The notes below the pieces were generated by a model that saw only the letters and a list, made by a program, of their open reading frames with translations, did no database searches and had not been told where the DNA came from. DNA of 64,000 nucleotides from Heminiphilus faecis. Its GTDB lineage: Bacteria; Bacteroidota; Bacteroidia; Bacteroidales; Muribaculaceae. The stretch covers positions 1 through 64,000 of the forward strand of contig NZ_VSMC01000005.1 of the NCBI RefSeq assembly GCF_008728965.1, read 5' to 3'. Positions 16,564 to 26,796 of this stretch are shown in pieces; the first letter of the stretch is position 1, and each line of letters opens with the position of its first letter. The position numbers and the translations under genes are program-made.

Positions 16564-17568
16564 TTACAGACCTTGACGGGAGAGCCATCCGAACATATAT
16601 TCATACAGCGCCTCCCTTACCTCTTGTCTTGACAGCACAAGGTCATGAAGGCCTCCGTTGACTGTAATTTCAGTAACCATTATTCCAAGCCGATGCCCGT
16701 AACGTGATATATCTTCGACATCAAGTACGGCGTCGGCTTCGCCATACGTCGCCGAAGGATCACCCTCTTTCACACTTCGGTCAGAATGCATAAGCAGCAC
16801 CGGCACTCCGATATGCGGATCATTCTGCAATATGCCTTGCGCAAGGTCGATAGCCCTTATCCAGCCGGTATCCACATCCGGTGACACTTCGAGTTTCCAA
16901 TCGGTATTGTATTCCCACTCTCCACCATAACGCTTAAGCAGGCTCTCGCTATATCCGCGGCTGTCACCCTGCGATATAGCCATATCGGGGAATATGCCGC
17001 CAAATGTATCCACAACCGGTATCAGGAGTTTTTCCTGAAAGGAGCTCTGGTTCCAATCAAGGAAAGGACTGTTCAGGATAAGCGCCTTTATAGACGGGTC
17101 AGGGCTTTCATTCATATACAACGCAGTGGTAAGCCCTCCGGTAGAATGCCCCATAAGTATTACCTCTTCAATACCGTCACGCTTCATACAAGACAAAGCC
17201 GAGTCTATATCGGCAAAGTATTCATGCATGTCTCTTACCTGAAACTTCTTTTGTCCACGCATGATGGAGCGTCCGTATTTGCGCAAGTCAACTGCGTAAA
17301 AATTATAACATGAATCGACAAACATGTCACCCATCTCCTTCTGAAAAAAATAGTCATTGAATCCATGTACATACAACACTCCCCTATTGCCGCCACACGG
17401 CGACAGTTTGCGTACAACGGTGCTTCTTACCGATCCGCTATAGTCACTCCCTTGGTCCACATAACTCATCTCATAGCCGTCGCCGAGCACATCAGGCTCC
17501 CACACCCGTGCCTGTAGCCCTACAAATGTACAGGCCACACATAACGCCGCAATAAATATCTTTTTCAT
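16564..17568 (-). CDS. Secreted alpha/beta hydrolase (S33-like)
   Basis: I chose the ATG at 17568 over longer frames because it opens with a signal peptide (MKKIFIAALCVACTFVGLQA), giving 334 residues. The hydrolase fold shows VLYVHGFNDYF (64-74, oxyanion strand), DLRKYGRS (94-101) and the nucleophile elbow GHSTGG with Ser142. Candidate acid and base residues are a late Asp in LMHSD and the His of NGGLHDL. It resembles monoacylglycerol lipase or 'serine aminopeptidase S33' proteins. The substrate is unknown. The gene stands alone between convergent relA and upstream alaS. Confidence 0.86.
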   Translation of the reverse strand: MKKIFIAALCVACTFVGLQARVWEPDVLGDGYEMSYVDQGSDYSGSVRSTVVRKLSPCGGNRGVLYVHGFNDYFFQKEMGDMFVDSCYNFYAVDLRKYGRSIMRGQKKFQVRDMHEYFADIDSALSCMKRDGIEEVILMGHSTGGLTTALYMNESPDPSIKALILNSPFLDWNQSSFQEKLLIPVVDTFGGIFPDMAISQGDSRGYSESLLKRYGGEWEYNTDWKLEVSPDVDTGWIRAIDLAQGILQNDPHIGVPVLLMHSDRSVKEGDPSATYGEADAVLDVEDISRYGHRLGIMVTEITVNGGLHDLVLSRQEVREALYEYMFGWLSRQGL

Positions 17569-17687
17569 ATAGATGTTAACAATCCACGCCAAAAACGGGT
17601 TCATTATATATAATAATGTGTATTTGAAAACACACAAGGACGCCATGATGACGCCCTTGCATATGAATCATTGTTTATTTTCTAATC

Positions 17688-20309
17688 CTACAGGCCTAAA
17701 GCCGAACGCATCTTCTCGTAAGCACCGGCTATGCCGTCTTTGTTCTTGCCTCCGGCCTGCGCGAAGCCCGGCTGACCTCCGCCACCGCCTTGTATGAGCT
17801 TGGCGGCCTCCCTTACGGTCGACGAAGCATTCATGCCCTCCTTTACAAGATCCTCGGTAACCATGAGTGTAAGCAACGGTTTGCCCAACGGGTCGAAAGT
17901 GGCGCCGATAAATACCGTATGTTCAGGAGACTGTGCCCTAACGCCGAATGCCACATTCTTTACCACTTCGGGAAGACGAAGACCCTGAAGCTCCACTACC
18001 TTTATACCGTGGACTTCGTATGCCTTGTCAAGCAACTCACGTGTAAGATTATTGACCCTCTCGTTGAAATACTCTTCCGCCTGATGTTTAAGCTCCGCAT
18101 TCTCTTCAATAGATTTTTTAAGAGCCTGAACAAGATTGGGTGTATTATTAAACATTGAGCCTATCTCGCGCAGTGTATCCTGCATGTCATTGACCATCTT
18201 CTCGACACGTTCTCCAGTAATAGCCTCAATACGCCTTATGCCCGCGGCTATACTGCTCTCCGACACGATTTTTATCATGCCTATATTACCAGTATTGGCC
18301 ACATGTGTACCACCACACAGTTCTACCGAAGATCCATAACGGATTACACGCACCTCATCGCCGTACTTTTCACCGAACAGAGCCATGGCTCCCATATCGC
18401 GGGCCTCCTCGATAGGCACATTACGGTGCTCATCGCAGGCTATGGCCATGCGCACCCTTTCATTGGCTATGCTCTCTACCTTGCGTATCTCCTCGGTAGT
18501 CAGCTTTTGAAAATGCGAGAAGTCAAAACGGAGCACATCGGGTGACACAAATGATCCGCGTTGCTCGACATGAGTGCCGAGAACCTCTCTCAAAGCCTCA
18601 TGAAGCAAGTGAGTGGCCGTATGGTTGCACGATGTAGCCTGACGCGCTTTCTCATCTATGACCGCTTCAAAAGTAACGTTTACATCGGCCGGCATGCGCT
18701 TGGCAAGATGCACACCTACACCGTTCTCACGCTTGGTGTCATATATCTCAATCACCTCGTCGCCATTTACAAGACGGCCCCGATCGCCGACCTGTCCGCC
18801 CATCTCCGCATAGAAAGGAGTAGCAGACAATATTATCTGGTAGAATTCGTTGTTTTTCTGTTTTACTTTACGGTAGCGGAGTATGTTGACAGGTACTGAT
18901 GTATTGTCATATCCGACAAACTCCTGTTCTCCGTCACGAAGTATGACCCAGTCACCGGTCTCCACGGCAGCGGCGTTGCGCGCACGCGCTTTCTGCGCCG
19001 CCATCTCTTCATCAAATTCCTTATGATCAAGAGTCATGGCGTTTTCTTTCAGGATAAGCTCCGTAAGGTCAAGAGGAAAACCGTAAGTATCATATAGCAC
19101 AAATGCTTCCTTACCGGAAATCTCGTTTTTACCGTTGCTCTTCGCTGCGGCGATAGCATTGTCGAGAAGTCTTATGCCGTTATCAAGTGTGCGCAGGAAA
19201 GCGTCTTCCTCCTCCTTTATGACACGCATGATCAGTTCACGCTGCTTGGGAAGCTCCGGATAAGCCTCGCCCATGCTCTCTATAAGTGTGTCGAGCAGAC
19301 GGTACATGAACGCCTGCTTCTGCTCCAAGAAAGTATAAGCGTAGCGCACGGCTCGACGCAATATGCGACGTATCACATAACCGGCCTTGGCATTGCCCGG
19401 CAACTGCGAGTCGGCAATGGAAAAAGCGATAGTACGCACGTGATCGGCAATCACCCTCATGGCGATATCCACCTTTGGATCATCGCCGTAACGCTTTCCG
19501 GAGAGTTGGGCTATTTTTCCTATAAGCGGAGTAAACACGTCAGTATCATAGTTGGAAGTCTTTCCCTGAAGGGCCATGCACAAGCGTTCAAAACCCATGC
19601 CAGTATCAATCACCTTGGCGGGAAGCGGCTCAAGCGAACCGTCGGCCTTACGGTTATACTGCATGAAAACCAAGTTCCAGATCTCTATTACCTGCGGATG
19701 GTCATGATTCACAAGCTCTCTACCGGGTATCTGTGCTTTTTCCGCGTCAGAACGCAGGTCGATATGTATCTCCGAACAAGGTCCGCAAGGGCCCGTATCG
19801 CCCATCTCCCAGAAGTTATCGTGCTTGTTACCGTTTATTATATGATCGGCAGGCAGATGCTTCTCCCATATCGCGGCCGCTTCGTCGTCACGACCGAGAC
19901 CCTCGGCCGGAGATCCTTCAAACACAGTAGCATAAAGGTTTTCCGGATTAAGCTTAAGTACATCTACAAGATACTCCCAAGCCCAATCTATAGCCTCTTT
20001 TTTAAAATAATCGCCAAACGACCAATTGCCAAGCATCTCAAACATGGTATGATGATATGTATCCATACCCACCTCCTCAAGGTCGTTATGCTTTCCGCTC
20101 ACGCGCAAACACTTCTGCGAGTCAGCCACACGCTTGTACTTCGCCGCCGCATTACCGAGTATTATATCTTTAAACTGGTTCATACCGGCGTTGGTAAACA
20201 TAAGCGTAGGATCATCTTTTATAACCATCGGTGCAGAGGGTACGATCTGGTGTCCTTTGTCTCGGAAAAAGTCTTTGAAAGACTCACGTATCTCTTTTGC
20301 TGTGAGCAT
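17688..20309 (-). CDS. alaS: Alanyl-tRNA synthetase
   Basis: AlaRS charges tRNA-Ala. The ATG at 20309 gives [15 protein letters not shown], the usual start, and 873 residues. The class II catalytic domain fills the first third ([11 protein letters not shown], then [10 protein letters not shown]). The editing domain shows the zinc ligands in [13 protein letters not shown] and in [12 protein letters not shown]. The C-terminal DHHA1 segment ends with the Gly-rich [16 protein letters not shown]. It has a promoter at 20385-20415 with about 75 bases of leader. No clear terminator follows. Confidence 0.97.
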   Translation of the reverse strand: MLTAKEIRESFKDFFRDKGHQIVPSAPMVIKDDPTLMFTNAGMNQFKDIILGNAAAKYKRVADSQKCLRVSGKHNDLEEVGMDTYHHTMFEMLGNWSFGDYFKKEAIDWAWEYLVDVLKLNPENLYATVFEGSPAEGLGRDDEAAAIWEKHLPADHIINGNKHDNFWEMGDTGPCGPCSEIHIDLRSDAEKAQIPGRELVNHDHPQVIEIWNLVFMQYNRKADGSLEPLPAKVIDTGMGFERLCMALQGKTSNYDTDVFTPLIGKIAQLSGKRYGDDPKVDIAMRVIADHVRTIAFSIADSQLPGNAKAGYVIRRILRRAVRYAYTFLEQKQAFMYRLLDTLIESMGEAYPELPKQRELIMRVIKEEEDAFLRTLDNGIRLLDNAIAAAKSNGKNEISGKEAFVLYDTYGFPLDLTELILKENAMTLDHKEFDEEMAAQKARARNAAAVETGDWVILRDGEQEFVGYDNTSVPVNILRYRKVKQKNNEFYQIILSATPFYAEMGGQVGDRGRLVNGDEVIEIYDTKRENGVGVHLAKRMPADVNVTFEAVIDEKARQATSCNHTATHLLHEALREVLGTHVEQRGSFVSPDVLRFDFSHFQKLTTEEIRKVESIANERVRMAIACDEHRNVPIEEARDMGAMALFGEKYGDEVRVIRYGSSVELCGGTHVANTGNIGMIKIVSESSIAAGIRRIEAITGERVEKMVNDMQDTLREIGSMFNNTPNLVQALKKSIEENAELKHQAEEYFNERVNNLTRELLDKAYEVHGIKVVELQGLRLPEVVKNVAFGVRAQSPEHTVFIGATFDPLGKPLLTLMVTEDLVKEGMNASSTVREAAKLIQGGGGGQPGFAQAGGKNKDGIAGAYEKMRSALGL

Positions 20310-20379
20310 TTTATTTAAATTATTACTTGATTCACAATAGGCATGCGATTCTACAATCAATCACATTTGCCGTAAATAA

Positions 20380-20412
20380 TTGTGCAAAATTAGCTTAATA
20401 ATATTATTTTTG
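20380..20412 (+). promoter_or_regulatory. Promoter of the M23 peptidase gene
   Basis: TTG (20380-20382) is followed after 22 bases by TATTTTTG (20405-20412). Transcription would begin about 25 bases before the ATG at 20443. This promoter interleaves with the oppositely oriented alaS promoter. Confidence 0.55.
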
Positions 20413-20415
20413 CAA
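20385..20415 (-). promoter_or_regulatory. Promoter of alaS
   Basis: On the minus strand TTG (20413-20415) is followed after exactly 20 bases by TAATTTTG (20385-20392). It overlaps the plus-strand promoter of the divergent M23 peptidase gene. Confidence 0.7.
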
Positions 20416-20442
20416 ATAGAAGAAGATGCCAATCTCCACAAA

Positions 20443-21414
20443 ATGAGTAAAAAGGTCTTTTATCGATATAATCCGGCAACGGAAGAATATGAACGCGTAT
20501 ATCCCTCAGGACGGCAACGGCTGTGGATAATGCTGCGCAAGCTGTTTGCCGGTATTCTGGTCACGGCCATACTTTTTGTAATAATATATCTGCTCGTGGG
20601 TACGCCGCGAGAGACTGCTCTGCGCGATGAAAACACGCAGTTGCGCACACAGCTCGACATTCTTAACCGGCGCCTCGACGCCTCACTTGAAGTAATGGCC
20701 GATATAGCGGCACGCGACGACAACTTCTATCGCGTCATCATGGGCACTCCGAGAGTATCGACTTCGGAGCGCTTCTACACCGCCAACAACGAACAACGCT
20801 ACAGTTATCTTAACTCATTGCGCGACGCCGAACTCATAAAAGACCTTACTATAAAGACCGACCTGCTTGACCGGCAACTTTATGTACAGATCAAGTCATT
20901 TGACGAACTGCAACAACTTGCCCGCAACAATCGCGACCGTATAGACCATATACCGTCTATCCAGCCTATTTCAAGTGAAAACATGAAGAAAATGGCATCG
21001 GGTTACGGCTATCGGCGCGACCCTATATACGGTACCGGACGTTTCCACGAAGGTCTGGATTTTGCCGCCGACACCGGTACGCCCGTCTATGCCACCGCCG
21101 ACGGCAAAGTGGTTCATGCTGACTGGCAGAGCGGCTATGGCAACTTGTTGGAGATTGACCACGGCTACGGCTACGTGACGCGTTACGCCCATTTGAGCAA
21201 GTTTAAAGTAAAAGAAGGTGACGAAGTAAAACGCGGTGACCTGATAGCGGAAACCGGCAATACCGGAAAATCCACCGGCCCTCATCTGCACTATGAAGTA
21301 CGTTACCGCAACTCGCCGCAGAATCCGATAAACTACTACTTCATGGACATAACTCCCGAAGAGTACGACAACATGATAAGGCAAGCTGAAAATGCCGGAC
21401 ATGTCATGGACTGA
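20443..21414 (+). CDS. M23 family peptidoglycan endopeptidase
   Basis: The ATG at 20443 gives 323 residues starting MSKKVFYRYNPATEEYERVY. A membrane anchor follows (about 35-57), then a coiled coil (about 65-105) and a C-terminal LytM domain (about 190-310). All zinc and catalytic residues are present: HEGLDFA, YAHLSKF and GPHLHYEVR. M23 enzymes cut peptide cross-links of peptidoglycan in the periplasm. A MerR gene begins 12 bases later, suggesting an operon. The cut-off gene at the right edge of the window appears to encode a protein of the same general type. Confidence 0.92.
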   Translation: MSKKVFYRYNPATEEYERVYPSGRQRLWIMLRKLFAGILVTAILFVIIYLLVGTPRETALRDENTQLRTQLDILNRRLDASLEVMADIAARDDNFYRVIMGTPRVSTSERFYTANNEQRYSYLNSLRDAELIKDLTIKTDLLDRQLYVQIKSFDELQQLARNNRDRIDHIPSIQPISSENMKKMASGYGYRRDPIYGTGRFHEGLDFAADTGTPVYATADGKVVHADWQSGYGNLLEIDHGYGYVTRYAHLSKFKVKEGDEVKRGDLIAETGNTGKSTGPHLHYEVRYRNSPQNPINYYFMDITPEEYDNMIRQAENAGHVMD

Positions 21415-21426
21415 CAATACACAACA

Positions 21427-21762
21427 ATGAGTTCGACCGATAAAAAATATTACAAGATAAGGGAAGTGGCGGAAATAATAGGACTGCCTCCGTCAACACT
21501 GCGTTTTTGGGAAAACCGTTTCACCATAATCAAACCAAAGCGCAATGAACACGGCTCACGCTTCTATACAGCCGATGACATTGAAAAAATAAAGATGGTA
21601 TACTTCCTTGTAAAAGAAAAAGGACTTAAACTTGAAGCTGCAGAAGAGCAGATAAAGCACAATCATTCCGGAGTGTCACGGCACGCCGCCGCAGTAGAAC
21701 GTCTTAAAGAGATAAGGGCTGAACTTTGCGGCATGCTCGAAGCCATGAACAGTCTTCGATAA
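21427..21762 (+). CDS. MerR-family transcriptional regulator
   Basis: The 111-residue protein is little more than a MerR winged-helix domain: YYKIREVAEIIGLPPSTLRF (8-27) is the DNA-binding helix-turn-helix, followed by the wing (NEHGSRFYTADDIEKI). A short coiled-coil region (about 85-111) probably serves dimerisation. There is no effector domain and no conserved Cys set. Similar short MerR proteins follow M23 peptidase genes in Bacteroidales. Its target is not evident. It lies between the peptidase (12 bases) and glycerate kinase (12 bases), so the three likely form one transcript. Confidence 0.9.
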   Translation: MSSTDKKYYKIREVAEIIGLPPSTLRFWENRFTIIKPKRNEHGSRFYTADDIEKIKMVYFLVKEKGLKLEAAEEQIKHNHSGVSRHAAAVERLKEIRAELCGMLEAMNSLR

Positions 21763-21774
21763 CTTACAAAGGCA

Positions 21775-22839
21775 ATGAAAATAGTCGTTTGTCCCGACTC
21801 GTTCAAAGGATCGCTCACTGCCGCCCAAGCATCCGAAGCCATAAAGGAAGGCATAAGTTCGGTATGCCCCGATTATCATGTGGTAACGTTGCCTTTAGCT
21901 GACGGAGGCGAGGGCACATCATCGGTCATAGCTTCCATAACCGGAGGCACAGCCATCGTGACCGATACAATCAATGCAATCGGAGAAAACATCACCGCCA
22001 CCTACTACATAATCAACCGAGGCAAAAAGAAGACCGCATTGATAGATGTGGCTGCCGCAAGCGGACTCACCCTCGTGAGCCCTCAACGGCGCGACGTCAT
22101 GACCGCATCGTCATACGGAACGGGGGTGCTTATTAAAAACGCATATGAACGCGGGTGCCGCGACTTCATAATAGGGCTTGGAGGCAGCGCCACATGCGAC
22201 GCCGGCACCGGAATAATGGAAGCTCTCGGACCCGACATGCCTGCAATAGCATCGGACATAAGCGTGACGCTGCTGTGCGATGTCGACAATCCGCTATACG
22301 GACCGAAAGGAGCCGCCAATGTTTTCGCGCCCCAAAAAGGAGCCACGCCACGGCAGGTGGCCCTGCTTGACGAAAGGCTGCGGCAATGGAACATCAAAAC
22401 CATTCTCGACACCGGACGCAATGTGGCAGGACAACATGGAGCCGGTGCGGCCGGCGGCATAGGAGCCATGTTCATGGCCTACTTCAATACAACAACAAAA
22501 GCCGGCATCGATGCGGTGCTCGATATGTACGGGTTTGACTCCGTCATTGCCGATGCCGATCTTGTCATTACAGGAGAAGGGTGTATAGACTCACAGACTC
22601 TTCACGGCAAAGTCGGCATGGGTGTACTAAGACGATGCAATGTTCACAGGGTGCCGGTGATTGCTATGGGTGGTTCGGTAGAGTACGGCGACCTCCCAGA
22701 CAATGCGGGCTTCACCGCCGTGTTTTCTATCGTGCCCGGCATCATGACTCTTGAACAAGCCGTGGATGCGACGGAAGCACGGCGCAACCTTGCCGAGACA
22801 TCACGTCAGATTATAAGAATCATCAGAAGTCGATTGTAA
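21775..22839 (+). CDS. Glycerate kinase (GlxK/GarK family)
   Basis: This 354-residue protein opens MKIVVCPDSFKGSLTAAQAS, the signature of the GlxK/GarK glycerate kinase family. Further family blocks are LADGGEGT (about 41-48), GLGGSATCDAGTG (about 134-146) and VITGEGCIDSQTLHGK (about 264-279). The enzyme phosphorylates D-glycerate to 2-phosphoglycerate and links glycerate use to glycolysis. Its 3' end overlaps the stop end of the convergent TonB-dependent receptor gene by 17 bases. Confidence 0.94.
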   Translation: MKIVVCPDSFKGSLTAAQASEAIKEGISSVCPDYHVVTLPLADGGEGTSSVIASITGGTAIVTDTINAIGENITATYYIINRGKKKTALIDVAAASGLTLVSPQRRDVMTASSYGTGVLIKNAYERGCRDFIIGLGGSATCDAGTGIMEALGPDMPAIASDISVTLLCDVDNPLYGPKGAANVFAPQKGATPRQVALLDERLRQWNIKTILDTGRNVAGQHGAGAAGGIGAMFMAYFNTTTKAGIDAVLDMYGFDSVIADADLVITGEGCIDSQTLHGKVGMGVLRRCNVHRVPVIAMGGSVEYGDLPDNAGFTAVFSIVPGIMTLEQAVDATEARRNLAETSRQIIRIIRSRL

Positions 22840-25201
22840 GACGCACATTAAACTGCCGCCGGGTAAGATAATCGGGCACGGCATAGGCCACTCCTCCTGT
22901 ATCGGATACCCAATAATAGTTGCTGATATTGGATATGTCGAGAAGGTTAAAGCATTCGACACCGAGCCACATCGACTTTATGCACCGCCACGCTCCGGAA
23001 CGTGGCCGCCCATCACTTTGCGGTGATATCAGAGCATAGGAAAGCCCCGCATCCACTCGCTTATAGGCGGGAGAGCGGAAACAACCCTCGTCACGCGACC
23101 TGCCGGGAGCAGTAACCGGCAATCCGTCGGAAAAGACTCCGCGCAGACTGAACTTTAGCTTCGGCACCCGGGGAAAATAATCGTTGAAATACATGGCGAA
23201 GCTATAACGGCGGTCATTAGGACTCGGCACTTTCACACCATTGATGTTCTCTTGTGTCTTCATCAGAGAAGCGCTTATCCAAGAGTCGCTTCCCGGGACA
23301 AATTCGCCAAACAATTTCAGGTCGATACCCGCAGCATATCCGTCAGCACAGTTGCAGCCGGCATAAACTACTTTCATATTGTCCATCACATAAGGATTGA
23401 TACGGGACAATAGTTTGTAATAGACCTCTCCCGAAAGACGGAACGGACGGTTAAAGGCGCTGAACGTATAGTCGGTACCGGCTATCATCTGTAGGCTTCG
23501 CTGCGCCTTTATACCGCGGTTCAACTCTGTAACTCCGTCAACAGGATATTTTATCTCCTTATAAAACGGAGCCTGATAATAGAGTCCGGCCGACAATCGA
23601 AACGCAAAATGTCGGTCTGCATCAGGGACAAGCCCCAGACTTATCCGAGGACTTACGGTCCACTCTTTGTTAAAGTCCCAGTAACCGGCTCTGACACCGG
23701 CATTCAGCCACCAGTGGCCCAGTGATGATGAGAACCGTAAAGCGTCCTGCAAAAACAGACTAAGCCTGCTGCTCCCCACGTCATGGTCAGACATCAATAC
23801 CCGCGACATTTCAAGCCGTGCATCCGATACCGGAGATACATACCCGGCCGAGTCAAGCAGCTCCCACTCTCGGGAACGGTCGCGCACATGTTCTCGGTTA
23901 TATGTCACCCCGTATGACAGATTGTTATAACCGATGGCGGTATTGCCGCGTAACCCAAGGGAAAACACCTTTGTTTTAAGACGATTGCGGGCATGTTCAA
24001 GGTAGCGTCCCACCCCTATGGCCTCATTTTCATCAGGCATTCCGGCCTCATTCAACCAGTATTCACCCGCTATGTCGTAACTTACAAGCTCGTCGGTAAG
24101 ATATCCTGACGCAAGGACGGTGAAGTCGCTGTTTTCCGACGGACGGTAACGTAGCGTAAGCGCTCCAAGCCATGTGTCGAAACGGTCCTTTTCCTGCCCG
24201 TCAAAATACACGGTAAAACGCTTGGCATCATCGACAGTACCGAAATCGGTACTTCTGCTCTCTGGCTCAAACCGATACTTGTTTATGGATATGTCGCCTA
24301 AAAAAGCCATCTGCCACCGGGAACCAAACCGAAAATTAAGATTGGTCTGATAGTCAAAAAAGGAAGGGTCATAGCGACCTTTGGCATCCATACCGTCAAG
24401 CAATGAATTATTGCGTTTATATCTAACTCCGTGCAACTGAGAAAAACTGTCGGAACTTTGCCCGAAAGACAGGCTTCCACCCATAAGACCGATATCGACC
24501 GACGCCTCCAGCCGTTCTGGTCGACGATACGTAATATCAAGAACCGATGACATGCGGTCGCCGTACTCTGCCGGAAATCCTCCTGCTGAAAACTCCACCG
24601 CACCTACCATGTCAGGATTTATTATACTCATGCCCTCCTGCTGTCCGGCATTCACCAACATCGGCCTTCTGACTTCTATGCCGTTGACGTATACTGCATT
24701 TTCATCATAAGAGCCACCACGCACCGAATAAGCCGACGAGAGTTCGTTAGCCCCGTTAACTCCCGCCATAGTCATAACAAGAGACTCGACACTTCCTCCT
24801 GACACATCGGGGGCCAGCCTGTAGGAGGCGGCATTTATACGCTGCATATTGCCCGTCTGCTTTCTGTACTCCGTTATGTTCACCTCCTTAAGTCTGCGCT
24901 TGTCAAGCCTCATACGCACATTCATTGTAATATCGCCGGAAGCACCTGCCAACACGCGCGTAACCTCGCGATAACCGACACACGAATATATCAACCGTAT
25001 GGTATCACGAGGCGCCAACGACAGACTATACCTACCGTCGCGGTCAGTCATGGTGCCTTTGGCCGTACCCGCCACACGCACAGTCACCAACTCCACCGGT
25101 TTCTTGTCAGAATCAGTGACCCTGCCATGTATATTTACATCAGCGGCAACATATAATGAAGAAATAGCGGCAATAACTAAAATAAAACAATGCTTTAACA
25201 T
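22823..25201 (-). CDS. TonB-dependent outer-membrane receptor with carboxypeptidase-like N-domain
   Basis: The 792-residue protein has a signal peptide (about 1-20), a carboxypeptidase-regulatory-like beta domain (about 22-105, VNIHGRVTDSDKKPVELVTV), a plug domain (about 110-230, with SAYSVRGGSYDENAVYVNG) and a 22-strand-type barrel ending in the aromatic LTIDF. It imports an unidentified substrate across the outer membrane using TonB energy. No SusD-like partner, ECF sigma or anti-sigma gene is adjacent, so it is not a classical polysaccharide locus. It stands alone between convergent glycerate kinase and divergent ugd. Confidence 0.9.
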   Translation of the reverse strand: MLKHCFILVIAAISSLYVAADVNIHGRVTDSDKKPVELVTVRVAGTAKGTMTDRDGRYSLSLAPRDTIRLIYSCVGYREVTRVLAGASGDITMNVRMRLDKRRLKEVNITEYRKQTGNMQRINAASYRLAPDVSGGSVESLVMTMAGVNGANELSSAYSVRGGSYDENAVYVNGIEVRRPMLVNAGQQEGMSIINPDMVGAVEFSAGGFPAEYGDRMSSVLDITYRRPERLEASVDIGLMGGSLSFGQSSDSFSQLHGVRYKRNNSLLDGMDAKGRYDPSFFDYQTNLNFRFGSRWQMAFLGDISINKYRFEPESRSTDFGTVDDAKRFTVYFDGQEKDRFDTWLGALTLRYRPSENSDFTVLASGYLTDELVSYDIAGEYWLNEAGMPDENEAIGVGRYLEHARNRLKTKVFSLGLRGNTAIGYNNLSYGVTYNREHVRDRSREWELLDSAGYVSPVSDARLEMSRVLMSDHDVGSSRLSLFLQDALRFSSSLGHWWLNAGVRAGYWDFNKEWTVSPRISLGLVPDADRHFAFRLSAGLYYQAPFYKEIKYPVDGVTELNRGIKAQRSLQMIAGTDYTFSAFNRPFRLSGEVYYKLLSRINPYVMDNMKVVYAGCNCADGYAAGIDLKLFGEFVPGSDSWISASLMKTQENINGVKVPSPNDRRYSFAMYFNDYFPRVPKLKFSLRGVFSDGLPVTAPGRSRDEGCFRSPAYKRVDAGLSYALISPQSDGRPRSGAWRCIKSMWLGVECFNLLDISNISNYYWVSDTGGVAYAVPDYLTRRQFNVRLTIDF

Positions 25202-25301
25202 GAGTGTTAAAAATCCATATACATTATATATTTTTTAACGACAATTTCATCCACAAATTATACTTACACGGCATTTTATCCACATACGTTATAATTTTTG
25301 C

Positions 25302-25309
25302 TAAATTTG
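25302..25309 (+). promoter_or_regulatory. Probable -7 box for ugd
   Basis: TAAATTTG lies 20 bases before the ugd ATG. No clear -33 TTG was seen at the usual distance. Confidence 0.45.
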
Positions 25310-25328
25310 CGACATAAAACGCATACTG

Positions 25329-26639
25329 ATGAAAATTGCTATTGTAGGAACGGGTTATGTGGGTCTTGTATCAGGAGCATGTTTTGCCGAAGTAGGTATT
25401 GACGTAACGTGTGTTGACATAGACTTCCGCAAAATCGACAATTTGAAAAACGGAATAATTCCGATATACGAACCGGGACTTGATGATCTTGTGTCGAGAA
25501 ACGTCAAAGAAGGAAGACTGCATTTCACTACCGACCTCACTTCGTGTCTTGACGATGTGGAAGTCGTATTCAGTGCCGTAGGCACCCCACCCGACGAGGA
25601 CGGCTCCGCCGACTTGCGCTATGTAAAGGAAGTTGCACGCACATTTGGCCGCAACATCAACAAATATACGATATTGGTCACAAAAAGCACCGTGCCGGTA
25701 GGTACCGCGGCAAAAATAAAAAATATCATCAATGAAGAACTGAACGCCCGTGGAGTAGATGTACCCTATGAAGTGGCATCCAATCCCGAATTCCTGAAAG
25801 AGGGAGCCGCCATCAAGGACTTCATGTCGCCCGACCGTGTGGTCATAGGCATAGAGAGCGACCGCGCACGCAAAGTCATGGAAAGGCTATACCGTCCGTT
25901 TCTGCTAAATAACTTCAGGGTCATATTTATGGACATAGCATCGGCAGAGATGACCAAGTATGCCGCCAACTCGATGCTTGCCACACGCATATCGTTTATG
26001 AACGACATCGCGAATCTGTGCGAGCTGGTTGGCGCAGATGTCAACATGGTGCGCAAAGGCATAGGTACGGATGCAAGAATCGGCAACAAATTTTTATATG
26101 CCGGCTGTGGATACGGCGGTTCCTGTTTTCCCAAAGATGTAAAAGCCCTTATAAGCACAGGCCGTGAAAACGGCTATCGCATGCGCATAATCGAAGCTGT
26201 CGAGGAAGTAAACGACGCCCAGAAAAGCATCGTGCTCCGCAAACTGAAAAATACGCTCGGCACATTAAAGGACAAACAGATAGCCATATGGGGCCTTGCA
26301 TTCAAGCCAGAGACCGACGACATGAGGGAGGCTCCGTCGCTTGTTGTGATAGAAGGACTTCTAAAAGAGGGAGCCGAAGTGACGGTATATGATCCGGTGA
26401 GTATGGATGAATGTCGCCGACGGCTCGGCGACTCTGTAAAATATGCCCGTGACATGTATGAGGCTGTCATCGACACCGACGCCATAGCACTTATGACCGA
26501 ATGGAAACAGTTCAGAGTACCGTCATGGAGTATAATAAAACGAGTGATGCGCGGCAATACGGTGATAGACGGACGTAATATATACGACCCGGCGGAACTT
26601 GCGGAAGAGGGCTTCGAATACCACTGCATAGGCAAATAG
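25329..26639 (+). CDS. ugd: UDP-glucose 6-dehydrogenase
   Basis: Ugd oxidises UDP-glucose to UDP-glucuronate with two NAD+, supplying precursors for surface polysaccharides. The 436 residues show the Rossmann start MKIAIVGTGYVGLVSGACFA, the catalytic GYGGSCFPKD block with Cys266, and the late LAFKPETDDMREAPS motif. The gene has its own probable promoter and no polysaccharide genes nearby. After its stop, 157 bases without features separate it from the endonuclease-like gene. Confidence 0.95.
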   Translation: MKIAIVGTGYVGLVSGACFAEVGIDVTCVDIDFRKIDNLKNGIIPIYEPGLDDLVSRNVKEGRLHFTTDLTSCLDDVEVVFSAVGTPPDEDGSADLRYVKEVARTFGRNINKYTILVTKSTVPVGTAAKIKNIINEELNARGVDVPYEVASNPEFLKEGAAIKDFMSPDRVVIGIESDRARKVMERLYRPFLLNNFRVIFMDIASAEMTKYAANSMLATRISFMNDIANLCELVGADVNMVRKGIGTDARIGNKFLYAGCGYGGSCFPKDVKALISTGRENGYRMRIIEAVEEVNDAQKSIVLRKLKNTLGTLKDKQIAIWGLAFKPETDDMREAPSLVVIEGLLKEGAEVTVYDPVSMDECRRRLGDSVKYARDMYEAVIDTDAIALMTEWKQFRVPSWSIIKRVMRGNTVIDGRNIYDPAELAEEGFEYHCIGK

Positions 26640-26796
26640 CTCATGATTTAGCACACCGACGCCTTGCATTGCGAATGCCATGCAAGGTGTTAGACGATAT
26701 GCAACATATTTTTATGTTGAAGTGGTTTTATATGTGATACGGTTGCGTAATTCATTGTCATTACGTATATTTGCGATAATAAAGTACCTTAATCCT

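Noticed and set aside
20460-20723. A minus-strand open frame opposite the M23 peptidase start
   Set aside because: It is opposite a clear signal-anchor and coiled-coil coding sequence. The product is Ser/Arg-rich antisense translation.
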